Of a stretch of 5,802 bases of DNA, positions 1 through 5,802 are shown in pieces. The notes under the pieces are model-generated. The model searched no databases. It saw only the letters and a list, made by a program, of their open reading frames with translations, and was not told the DNA's origin. Location of the stretch: the NCBI GenBank assembly GCA_004366195.1, contig SIRV01000134.1:1-5802 (forward strand), read 5' to 3'. Positions within the stretch are counted from its first letter, which is position 1; every line of letters starts with the position of its first letter. The position numbers and the translations under genes are program-made. Source of the stretch: Actinomycetota bacterium (GTDB taxonomy: Bacteria; Actinomycetota; UBA4738; HRBIN12).

Positions 1-245
1 CAGCCCGCCTCCCGCCCCTGGAGGAGCGCCATGGCGGTGAAGCCCTTGCTGATCGAGCCGATCTGGAACCGGTGCCGATCGGAGACGGTCTCGCGCGCGT
101 CGAGGTTCGCGAACCCTCGGTGCAGCACCGCCAGGGTCGAGGTCCGGTCGGTGAGCGCGAGCGAGAGCCCCGGCGTGTCCAGCCGCTCCAGGTGTCGGTC
201 CAGGTACGCCTCGATCCGGCGGACCGCGGCCCCGAGGTCGGGCAC
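1..245 (-). CDS. Serine hydrolase of the beta-lactamase / penicillin-binding (class C-like) family, N-terminal part only
   Basis: The first 81 codons are present and the rest lies beyond the window edge. Reading from GTG at 245-243, the protein has an N-terminal helix with an LDRHLERL segment, then PGLSLALTD (residues 25-33), the first beta-strand pair of this family. HRGFANLD follows (42-49), then FQIGSISKGFTA (60-71). The last stretch carries the SxxK catalytic motif as S64-I-S-K67, where Ser64 would be the acylated nucleophile and Lys67 its general base. The second (YxN) and third (K/H-T-G) motifs are outside the window, so activity cannot be judged. Relatives include class C beta-lactamases, DD-peptidases, esterases and D-amino-acid peptidases, and the substrate is unknown. 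No signal peptide or membrane segment is visible, which suggests a cytoplasmic enzyme and argues against a secreted beta-lactamase. GTG is the first start codon after the ndk stop and follows a G-rich tract, so this start is likely. The gene probably belongs to the ndk transcript. Confidence 0.86.
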   Translation of the reverse strand, partial: MPDLGAAVRRIEAYLDRHLERLDTPGLSLALTDRTSTLAVLHRGFANLDARETVSDRHRFQIGSISKGFTAMALLQGREAG

Positions 246-249
246 GACG

Positions 250-256
250 TCCCCCT
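250..256 (-). promoter_or_regulatory. Probable ribosome binding site of the serine hydrolase
   Basis: The minus strand reads AGGGGGA, starting inside the ndk TAG stop codon and ending 4 nt before the GTG at 245. It is purine-rich and G-biased, and the spacing is slightly short. It supports GTG 245 as the start and suggests re-initiation by ribosomes that have just finished ndk. Confidence 0.5.
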
Positions 257-659
257 AGCCGAAGAACAGGGCGAGCTCCCGCTCGGCCGAGGCCGGAGAG
301 TCGCTCCCGTGCACGAGGTTCTCGGTGATCCGCAGGCCGAAGTCGCCCCGGATCGTGCCCGGCGGAGCGGTCGCCGGGTCCGTCGGGCCCATCATCGTCC
401 GCAGCACCTCGACCGCGCGCTCCCCCTCCAGGCGGGCCACGACGACGGGCCCGGAGGTGATGAACGCCACCAGGTCCTCGAAGAACGGCTTCTCCCGGTG
501 CTCCTCGTAGTGCCGCTCGGCGAGGTCGCGGTCGATCGTCGTCATCCGCATCGCGGCGATCCGCAGCCCCTTGGCCTCGACGCGGCGAAGGACCTCGCCG
601 ACGAGGCCGCGGCGCACGGCGTCCGGCTTGATGATGAGCAGGGTCGAGGCGTCGGCCAT
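255..659 (-). CDS. ndk: Nucleoside diphosphate kinase
   Basis: Transfers the gamma-phosphate of ATP to nucleoside and deoxynucleoside diphosphates through a phospho-histidine intermediate, which balances cytoplasmic NTP and dNTP pools. The protein is 134 aa, close to the usual 135-145 for bacterial Ndk, and has the single ferredoxin-like Ndk domain throughout. The expected active-site residues fall at the canonical bacterial numbers: Lys11 in IKPDA, Tyr51, Arg87, Thr93 in GPTDP, Arg104 in GTIRGDF, Asn114, and the phosphorylated His117 in NLVHGSDS. The C-terminus AERELALFF is also typical. The frame stays open upstream into folC, but Ndk similarity begins exactly at ATG 659-657, which follows a good GGAGGA site. 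folC ends 2 bp upstream, so the two genes are surely co-transcribed and probably translationally coupled. Many relatives, such as Streptomyces, carry a small DUF4233 membrane-protein gene between folC and ndk. It is absent here. Confidence 0.98.
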   Translation of the reverse strand: MADASTLLIIKPDAVRRGLVGEVLRRVEAKGLRIAAMRMTTIDRDLAERHYEEHREKPFFEDLVAFITSGPVVVARLEGERAVEVLRTMMGPTDPATAPPGTIRGDFGLRITENLVHGSDSPASAERELALFFG

Positions 660-661
660 CG

Positions 662-1957
662 TCAGGGTTCCTCCAACAGGGCTCGGCGGGCGTCCGCGAC
701 AGTGTACAGGGAGCCCGTCACCAGGATGAGGTCGGTCTCGTCGGCGGCCGCTCGCGCCGCCTCGAGCGCCTCCGCCACGCTCCCGAAGCTCTGCGTCGCA
801 ACGCCCCGCGAGGAGAACGCGGCGGCCACCTCCTCGGCCGGCCGGGCACGGACGCTCGCCGTCCGGCAGGCGTACGCCCGGTCGGCCAGCGGCGCCAGGT
901 GCTCGGCGATCGCCTCCAGGTCCTTGTTGGAGAACACGCCGATCACGAGGTGCAGCCGCTCCCAGGCGAAGGCCTCGGGCAGGGCGGCGGCCAGCGCCTC
1001 GGCCGCCTGGGGGTTGTGGGCCCCGTCCAGCACCACGAGCGGGTGCCGCGCGACGACCTCGAGCCGGCCCGGCGAGGTCGCGCCCCCCACCGCCCGGCGC
1101 ACCGCGCCCTCGTCCAGCGCCCGGTCGAGGAGGCTCTCGACGGCTGCGAGGGCGGCTGCGGCGCTCCGTGCGGCATGCTCGCCGTGGAGGGGGAGGAAGA
1201 GGTCCTCGTACCGCCCGTGGACCCCCGCGACCGTGACGAGCTGACCCCCCACGGCCACCGCGCGCGAGGCCAGCCCGAAGTCGCGACCCTCCAGCACCAG
1301 CCGAGCGCTCACCTCCTCGCACCGCCCCTCGATCACCCGGAGCGCCGGCTCGGGCTGCTCACGCACCACCGCCACCTTGCCGGCCTTCACGATCCCCGCC
1401 TTCTCCCGCGCGATGTCCTCCAGGGTCGGGCCGAGCTCCGCGACGTGGTCCATCCCGACGGGGCAGATCACCGCGACGTCGCCGGCGACGAGGTTCGTCG
1501 CGTCCCACGCACCGCCCATCCCCACCTCGAACACGCCGAGGGAGACCGGCTTGTCGGCGAACCACAGGTAGGCGAGGGCCGTGAGGGCCTCGAAGTACGT
1601 CACCCGACCGACCCGCTCGTCGACGAGGCGCAGGAAGGGCAGGAGGTGCGCGTACTCCTCGGCGAAGGTCTCCTCGTCGATGGGCTCGCCGCAGACGACG
1701 AACCGCTCGGTCACCGAGCGCAGGTGCGGTGAGGTGAACAGGCCCGTCGTGAGCCCGTGCTCGCAGGCGAGCGCCGCGACGAGGCGCGCCGTCGTCGTCT
1801 TCCCGTTCGTCCCCGTGACGTGGATCGTGGGGTACGCGAGCTGTGGGTCGTCCAGGAGCGCGGCGAGCGAGCGGATGCGCTCGAGGTCCGGCTCCGGCAT
1901 GTGCTCGGGCTGGCGCGCCTCGAGCTCGGCGAGGGCCTCCGCGAACCGCACGGTCAT
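662..1957 (-). CDS. folC: Bifunctional dihydrofolate synthase / folylpolyglutamate synthase
   Basis: Mur-ligase family enzyme that joins glutamate to dihydropteroate (making dihydrofolate) and/or extends the polyglutamate tail of folates, using ATP through an acyl-phosphate; cytoplasmic. At 431 aa it matches the family (about 420-490). The ATP-binding domain has the P-loop TGTNGKTTT (residues 48-56), FTSPHL (74-79), EVGMGG followed by WDATN (144-155), and DH..ELGPTLEDIAREKAGI (170-189), where Lys186 should be the carbamylated metal-site lysine. The C-terminal glutamate-ligase domain starts near 297 and has LDGAHNP (310-316), SNKD (343-346) and TGSLYTVADAR (414-424). The last two regions vary somewhat from E. 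coli FolC, but no key residue appears lost. The start is ATG 1957-1955, which overlaps the valS TGA as ATGA. No clear Shine-Dalgarno is visible, so translation probably depends on coupling to valS. The same frame stays open far upstream inside valS, but that part shows no FolC similarity. Whether both activities are present cannot be decided from sequence alone. Confidence 0.96.
   Translation of the reverse strand: MTVRFAEALAELEARQPEHMPEPDLERIRSLAALLDDPQLAYPTIHVTGTNGKTTTARLVAALACEHGLTTGLFTSPHLRSVTERFVVCGEPIDEETFAEEYAHLLPFLRLVDERVGRVTYFEALTALAYLWFADKPVSLGVFEVGMGGAWDATNLVAGDVAVICPVGMDHVAELGPTLEDIAREKAGIVKAGKVAVVREQPEPALRVIEGRCEEVSARLVLEGRDFGLASRAVAVGGQLVTVAGVHGRYEDLFLPLHGEHAARSAAAALAAVESLLDRALDEGAVRRAVGGATSPGRLEVVARHPLVVLDGAHNPQAAEALAAALPEAFAWERLHLVIGVFSNKDLEAIAEHLAPLADRAYACRTASVRARPAEEVAAAFSSRGVATQSFGSVAEALEAARAAADETDLILVTGSLYTVADARRALLEEP
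669..674 (-). promoter_or_regulatory. Shine-Dalgarno site of ndk
   Basis: GGAGGA on the minus strand, 9 nt before the ndk ATG and lying within the last codons of folC. It fixes ATG 659 as the ndk start over the in-frame candidates upstream in folC. It is the strongest ribosome binding site in the window. Confidence 0.8.
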
Positions 1958-4557
1958 CCGAGCTGCTCGAGCTCGGCCCGCAGGCGCGCCGCCTCCGCCT
2001 CGAGCTCGGCCACGTCGCGCCGCTCCTTCTCCACGACCTCCGCCGGCGCCTTGGCGAGGAACGCCTCGTTCGCGAGCTTGGCCCGCTTGCGCTCCAGCTT
2101 CGCCTCGGCCTCGGCGAGGCGCTTGCGACGGCTCCGGGCCAACGCCTCCAGGCGCGCCGGGTCGTCGACCGCGACCCGCACCCGGGCCCCGTCCAGCTCG
2201 ACGAACGCGATCCGCGCGCCGGCCAGGCGCTCCAGGTCGGGGACGAGCGGGCCGAGGCGGGACCGCACGCCGGCGTCCACCTCCACGCTGCCCCTGAGCT
2301 CCGGCGGCAGCCCGGCCTGGAGGGCACGGACGTCGCTCACGACCTCCCGCAGCTCCTCGAAGACGGCCTCCGCCTCGGCGTCCCGGTCCTCCGGCCGCCC
2401 CTCGGGCCACGGGGCGATGACGATGGACTCCCCCACGCCCAGGCGCTGCCAGATCTCCTCGGTCACGAACGGCATGAACGGGTGCAGGAGCCGGAGCGTG
2501 CGCTCCAGGACCCAGGCCAGCACCTGCGCCGCGTCGGCCCGCGCCTCGGGGTCCTCCCCGTAGAGCCGGCCCTTGGCCACCTCCAGCCCCCAGTCGCAGA
2601 ACTCCGACCAGAGGAACCGGTGGATCGCCTGGGCCGCCGCGTCCAGGCGGTACGCGTCGAGGGCCGCGTCGACCTCGGCCAGGCACGCCTGGTGGCGCGA
2701 GAGGAGCCAGCGGTCGGCGAGGGTCCACCGCTCGCGCGGCGGCAGCTCCGGCGGGCCCTGCTCGAAGGCCCGCAGCACGAGGCGCGCCGCGTTCCAGATC
2801 TTGTTGGCGAAGTTCCGGCCGGCCTCGATCGACTCCTCCTTGAGCGGGAGGTTCTGCTGGTCGGGGCTGGCCATCCAGGCGAGCGCGAAGCGGAGGGCGT
2901 CGGCCCCGTAGCGCTCGATCATCTCCATGGGGTCGATCACGTTCCCGAGGGACTTGCTCATCTTGCGCCCGCGCGCGTCCCGCACGAGGCCGTGGATCAG
3001 GACGTTCCGGAAGGGCACGTCGCCGACGAGGTACAGGCCCGCCATGATCATCCGGGCCACCCAGAGGTAGAGGATCTCGTACCCCGTCACGAGCACCGTG
3101 GTCGGGTAGAAGGTCCGCAGGTCCTCGGTGTCGTCCGGCCACCCGAGGGTGGAGAACGGCCAGAGCTGCGACGAGAACCACGTGTCGAGCACGTCCGGGT
3201 CCTGCTCGATGTCGGGGCTCCCGCACTCCCGGCAGACCTCCGGGTCCTCGGTCGCCGCGAAACCGTGCCCGTTCGCGCAGTACCAGACGGGGATCCGGTG
3301 CCCCCACCAGAGCTGGCGCGAGATGTTCCAATCCCGGAGCCCGGCGAGCCACTCGTCGTAGTTGCGGGCCCACCGCTCCGGCACGAAGCGCACCCGACCG
3401 TCCCTCGCGGCCTCGCGCGCCGCCTCCTTCAGCCGGTCGACCGCGACGAACCACTGCTTGCCCGAGAGCCACGGCTCGATCTCCGAGCGGCACCGGTAGC
3501 AGTGCCCGACCGCGTGGCGGTACGGGCGCTCGACCCGCTCCACGAGGCCGAGCTCGCGGAGCCGCTCGAGGACGTGGGCCCGGGCCGCGTACCGATCCAT
3601 GCCCCGGAACTCCTCGGGGACGTCCCCGTCGATCGTCGCGTCGGCGGCGAGGATGTTCCGCAGCGGCAGCCCGGTCCGCTCGGCGATCTCGAAGTCGGTG
3701 GGGTCGTGGGCCGGCGTCACCTTCACCGCCCCTGTCCCGAAGGAGGGATCCACGGCGGGGTCGGCCACGATCGGCAGCTCGCGCCCGTCGAAGGGATGGC
3801 GGACCCGCTTGCCGACGAGCGCCCGGTACCGCTCGTCGTCGGGGTGCACGGCGATGCCGGTGTCGCCGAGCATCGTCTCCACGCGCGTCGTCGCCACGGC
3901 CACGTACCCCGAGCCGTCGGCGAGGGGGTAGCGGAACGTGACGAGCTCCCCGTCCACCTCCACGTGCTCGACCTCGGAGTCCGAGAGCGCCGTCTGGTCG
4001 GTCGGGCACCAGTTGATGAGCCGCTCGCCGCGGTAGATGAGCCCGTCCTCGTACATCCGGACGAACGCCACCCGCACCGCGCGCGAGAGACCCTCGTCCA
4101 TCGTGAAGCGCTCCCGGCTCCAGTCGCACGAACAGCCCAGCGCCTTCACCTGCTCGACGATCTCGCCCCCGTACCGCTCCTTCCAGGCCCACACCCGCTC
4201 CAGGAACGCCTCGCGACCGAGCTGTCGTCGGTCCAGGCCCTCCTTGCGGAGCTCGCGCTCCACGACGACCTGGGTGGCGATCCCCGCGTGGTCGGTCCCG
4301 GGGACCCAGAGCGTCTCGTACCCCTGCATCCGCGCCCGGCGCACGAGCACGTCCTGGATCGTCCCGTTCAGGGCGTGGCCGATGTGGAGCCGCCCCGTGA
4401 CGTTCGGGGGCGGCAGCACGATGCAGAAAGGCTCCCGGTCGGTGGGCGCCTTCGCGTGGAAGTAGCCGCGCTCCACCCACACGGGGTACCAGCGTCGCTC
4501 GGCCGCCCGCGGGTCGTACTGGGGCGGCAGATCCTCCCGTGCAGGAACCTCGACCAT
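1954..4557 (-). CDS. valS: Valine--tRNA ligase
   Basis: Class Ia aminoacyl-tRNA synthetase that activates valine with ATP and charges tRNA-Val in the cytoplasm, clearing mischarged threonine in its editing domain. The 867 aa match a normal full-length bacterial ValS. Domains in order are: the Rossmann catalytic core first half with PPPNVTG (49-55) and the HIGH motif (58-61); the CP1 editing domain, about 190-345, with TTRVET (223-228), HPDD (238-241) and HDPTDFE (284-290); and cysteine pairs C353/C356 and C427 with C442/C445, likely zinc-binding. Then come RQLWWGHRIP (414-423), DVLDTWFSS (455-463) and the KMSKS loop (532-536). An anticodon-binding helical domain spans about 610-750, followed by a C-terminal coiled-coil tRNA-binding arm (about 800-867) with the conserved LANEAFLAKAP. 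ATG 4557 gives the expected N-terminus (YDP, then WYPVW). No Shine-Dalgarno precedes it, but a -10-like hexamer lies 7 nt upstream. TTRVET instead of the common TTRPET is, from memory, usual in actinobacterial ValS. Confidence 0.99.
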   Translation of the reverse strand: MVEVPAREDLPPQYDPRAAERRWYPVWVERGYFHAKAPTDREPFCIVLPPPNVTGRLHIGHALNGTIQDVLVRRARMQGYETLWVPGTDHAGIATQVVVERELRKEGLDRRQLGREAFLERVWAWKERYGGEIVEQVKALGCSCDWSRERFTMDEGLSRAVRVAFVRMYEDGLIYRGERLINWCPTDQTALSDSEVEHVEVDGELVTFRYPLADGSGYVAVATTRVETMLGDTGIAVHPDDERYRALVGKRVRHPFDGRELPIVADPAVDPSFGTGAVKVTPAHDPTDFEIAERTGLPLRNILAADATIDGDVPEEFRGMDRYAARAHVLERLRELGLVERVERPYRHAVGHCYRCRSEIEPWLSGKQWFVAVDRLKEAAREAARDGRVRFVPERWARNYDEWLAGLRDWNISRQLWWGHRIPVWYCANGHGFAATEDPEVCRECGSPDIEQDPDVLDTWFSSQLWPFSTLGWPDDTEDLRTFYPTTVLVTGYEILYLWVARMIMAGLYLVGDVPFRNVLIHGLVRDARGRKMSKSLGNVIDPMEMIERYGADALRFALAWMASPDQQNLPLKEESIEAGRNFANKIWNAARLVLRAFEQGPPELPPRERWTLADRWLLSRHQACLAEVDAALDAYRLDAAAQAIHRFLWSEFCDWGLEVAKGRLYGEDPEARADAAQVLAWVLERTLRLLHPFMPFVTEEIWQRLGVGESIVIAPWPEGRPEDRDAEAEAVFEELREVVSDVRALQAGLPPELRGSVEVDAGVRSRLGPLVPDLERLAGARIAFVELDGARVRVAVDDPARLEALARSRRKRLAEAEAKLERKRAKLANEAFLAKAPAEVVEKERRDVAELEAEAARLRAELEQLG
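1958..1976 (-). other. Inverted repeat (potential hairpin) abutting the folC start codon
   Basis: A perfect 7-bp inverted repeat: arm CCGAGCT, loop of 5 nt, arm AGCTCGG. It ends at the base just before the folC ATG and lies in the last codons of valS. In mRNA it could fold and hide the folC start until a ribosome finishing valS opens it. It overlaps Glu/Leu-rich coiled-coil codons (GAG, CTC), which make GAGCTC-type palindromes by chance, so its function is uncertain. Confidence 0.35.
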
Positions 4558-4564
4558 GCCGCCG

Positions 4565-4570
4565 AGTCTA
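4565..4570 (-). promoter_or_regulatory. Candidate -10 element for a leaderless valS transcript
   Basis: The minus strand reads TAGACT, matching the actinobacterial TANNNT -10 consensus. It is followed by exactly 7 nt and then the valS ATG, so transcription would start at or next to the A of the start codon. This is the layout of leaderless genes, common in Actinomycetota. The lack of a Shine-Dalgarno before valS agrees with this. No -35 box is recognisable in the GC-rich stretch upstream, which is not unusual for such promoters. The gap is short, and a six-base motif with three fixed positions can occur by chance. Confidence 0.42.
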
Positions 4571-4578
4571 CGGGATGC

Positions 4579-4592
4579 CCGGCCGGGGCCGG
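4579..4592 (-). terminator. Short GC-only hairpin after clpX, possible weak terminator or attenuator
   Basis: CCGGCC, two C, then GGCCGG on the minus strand: a 6-bp perfect inverted repeat (realistically a 5-bp stem with a 4-nt loop), beginning 3 nt after the clpX TAG. There is no T-tract behind it. It could cause partial termination or stabilise the clpX 3' end, which would fit a separate valS promoter directly downstream. The stem is short and the region is almost all G and C, so chance is a real alternative. Confidence 0.25.
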
Positions 4593-4595
4593 GGG

Positions 4596-5802
4596 CTAGG
4601 CGGTACGCTCCTGGCGCTCAGCGCGCCGGCGCGGCTCCTTGAGCGGGATCAGCGTCGGGCTCACGCCGGTGAGCACGACGTCCTTGTCGATCAGGCACTT
4701 CGTGACGTCCCGGCGGGAGGGAAGCTCGTACATCACGCCGAGCAGGACCTCCTCCATGATGGCCCGCAGGCCGCGGGCGCCGGTCCCGCGCAGGATGGCC
4801 TGGTCCGCGATGGAGGAGAGGGCCTCCTCGGTGAACTCCAGCTCGACGCCGTCGAACTCGAAGAAGCGCTTGTACTGTTTGACGAGCGCGTTCTTCGGCT
4901 TGGTCAGGATGTCCACCAGGGCGGCCTTGTCCAGGTTGTGGACGTAGGTGATGACCGGGAGCCGCCCGACGAACTCCGGGATCAGCCCGTACCTCAGCAG
5001 GTCCTCGGGGAGCACCTGGCTGAGGATCGCCCCCAGGTCCTTCTCCTCCACCTTGCGGACGTCGGCGCCGAAGCCGACACCCCGGCTTCCGATCGGCGAC
5101 TCGACGATCTTCTCGAGCCCGGCGAAGGCCCCGCCGCAGATGAACAGGATGTTCGTCGTGTCGATCTGGATGAACTCCTGGTGCGGGTGCTTGCGCCCGC
5201 CCTGGGGCGGGACCGAGGCGACGGTCCCCTCCAGGATCTTCAGCAGCGCCTGCTGGACGCCCTCACCGGAGACGTCCCGGGTGATCGAGGGGTTCTCGCT
5301 CTTGCGGGCGATCTTGTCGACCTCGTCGATGTAGATGATCCCCGTCTCGGCCTTCTTCACGTCGTAGTCGGCGGCCTGGATCAGCTTCAGCAGGATGTTC
5401 TCGACGTCCTCGCCGACGTACCCGGCCTCGGTGAGGGCCGTGGCGTCGGCGATGGCGAACGGCACGTTCAGCAGACGCGCCAGGGTCTGCGCGAGCAGCG
5501 TCTTGCCGCAGCCCGTCGGCCCGAGGATCAGGATGTTCGACTTCTGCAGCTCGACGTCGTCGTTCTTCGCGCCGACCTGGATCCGCTTGTAGTGGTTGTA
5601 GACCGCGACCGACAGGACCTTCTTCGCCTGCTCCTGACCGATCACGTACTCGTCGAGGAAGGCGTAGATCTCGGCGGGCTTCGGGAGCTCGTCGAGCTTC
5701 AGCTCGGAGGTCTCGGCGAGCTCCTCCTCGATGATCTCGTTGCAGAGGTCGATGCACTCGTCGCAGATGTACACGCCGGGGCCCGCGATGAGCTTCTTCA
5801 CC
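4596..5802 (-). CDS. clpX: ATP-dependent Clp protease ATP-binding subunit ClpX, 5' end missing
   Basis: AAA+ unfoldase that recognises tagged or misfolded proteins, unfolds them and threads them into the ClpP chamber; cytoplasmic hexamer. 401 codons are present. The GTG at 5801 is an internal valine (family context QVKKLIAGPG), not a start, so roughly the first 20-30 residues with the first zinc cysteine pair are off the window. Counting from that valine: second zinc pair C13/C16; Walker A GPTGCGKT (94-101); pore-1 loop GYVG (127-130); Walker B IIYIDE (155-160); pore-2 region ending VSGEG (177-181); RKH loop (203-205); VGF (242-244) at the position of the ClpP-docking IGF loop; arginine-finger region EFVGRLP (276-282); and sensor-2 GARGLR (341-346). 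The C-terminus ends in a short charged tail (RRRAERQERTA) of a kind that varies between lineages. Downstream order valS-folC-ndk matches Actinomycetota, where clpP genes usually lie upstream. All catalytic motifs are intact. Confidence 0.99.
   Translation of the reverse strand, partial: VKKLIAGPGVYICDECIDLCNEIIEEELAETSELKLDELPKPAEIYAFLDEYVIGQEQAKKVLSVAVYNHYKRIQVGAKNDDVELQKSNILILGPTGCGKTLLAQTLARLLNVPFAIADATALTEAGYVGEDVENILLKLIQAADYDVKKAETGIIYIDEVDKIARKSENPSITRDVSGEGVQQALLKILEGTVASVPPQGGRKHPHQEFIQIDTTNILFICGGAFAGLEKIVESPIGSRGVGFGADVRKVEEKDLGAILSQVLPEDLLRYGLIPEFVGRLPVITYVHNLDKAALVDILTKPKNALVKQYKRFFEFDGVELEFTEEALSSIADQAILRGTGARGLRAIMEEVLLGVMYELPSRRDVTKCLIDKDVVLTGVSPTLIPLKEPRRRAERQERTA

Noticed and set aside
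72..1244. A 390-codon plus-strand frame across ndk and folC
   Set aside because: It is antisense to two well-supported genes, has no recognisable motif, and has a composition typical of a GC-driven shadow frame.
660..1322. Upstream extension of the ndk frame into folC (355 codons in total)
   Set aside because: Ndk has its full normal length from ATG 659, with a Shine-Dalgarno just upstream. The extra residues are a shifted-frame shadow of folC.
1958..4480. Upstream extension of the folC frame through valS, giving a 1272-codon frame
   Set aside because: The extension is low-complexity Arg/Gly/Ala/Pro sequence in a shifted frame of valS. FolC similarity and normal family length begin at ATG 1957.
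4571..4595. Possible protein-binding operator (palindrome CCCGGCCGGG) in the clpX-valS gap
   Set aside because: It overlaps the GC hairpin in a stretch made almost only of G and C, where short palindromes are expected, and it matches no regulator site that I recognise.
1843..4599. A 918-codon open frame on the plus strand, antisense to all of valS
   Set aside because: The opposite strand encodes a complete, motif-perfect ValS. The plus frame is rich in Arg, Pro, Gly, Val and Leu with no recognisable domain. Long stop-free antisense frames are expected where the third codon position is nearly always G or C.
5799..5801. GTG as a possible clpX start codon
   Set aside because: In ClpX this valine lies inside the zinc-binding domain between the two cysteine pairs. 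Starting here would remove the first pair, so the true start is beyond the window.

Overview
This is a GC-rich bacterial window with G or C at most third codon positions. It most likely comes from a member of the Actinomycetota (high-GC Gram-positives), possibly a deep-branching or uncultured one. The evidence is the gene order clpX-valS-folC-ndk, which is typical of that phylum. ClpX is also very close to actinobacterial ClpX, as far as I can compare from memory. ValS has the TTRVET editing-site variant and FolC has a GGAWDATN loop, both of which I associate with actinobacterial homologues. The finer taxonomic placement is inference.

All five genes lie on the minus strand, so transcription runs from high to low coordinates. 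From upstream to downstream they are: clpX (4596-5802, 5' end outside the window), a 38-bp gap, valS (1954-4557), folC (662-1957, overlapping valS by ATGA), ndk (255-659, 2 bp after folC), and the first 81 codons of a serine hydrolase of the beta-lactamase/transpeptidase family (1-245, cut by the window edge, starting 9 bp after ndk). No stretch longer than 38 bp lacks a gene. I saw no RNA gene, mobile element, CRISPR array or long repeat.

The genes are housekeeping functions: ATP-dependent protein unfolding for ClpP (ClpX), tRNA-Val charging (ValS), folate synthesis and polyglutamylation (FolC), and nucleoside triphosphate balance (Ndk). They do not form one pathway. They look like a conserved co-transcribed unit, with coupled translation at the valS/folC and folC/ndk junctions. 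The one accessory element is the serine hydrolase at the end, which has no signal peptide.

The clpX-valS gap holds the main regulatory signals: a GC-rich hairpin just after clpX, and a TANNNT -10-like hexamer (TAGACT) 7 nt before the valS ATG. No Shine-Dalgarno sequence is visible there, so valS could be expressed from a leaderless promoter.

I found no convincing undescribed system. The very long extra reading frames on both strands are explained by base composition.
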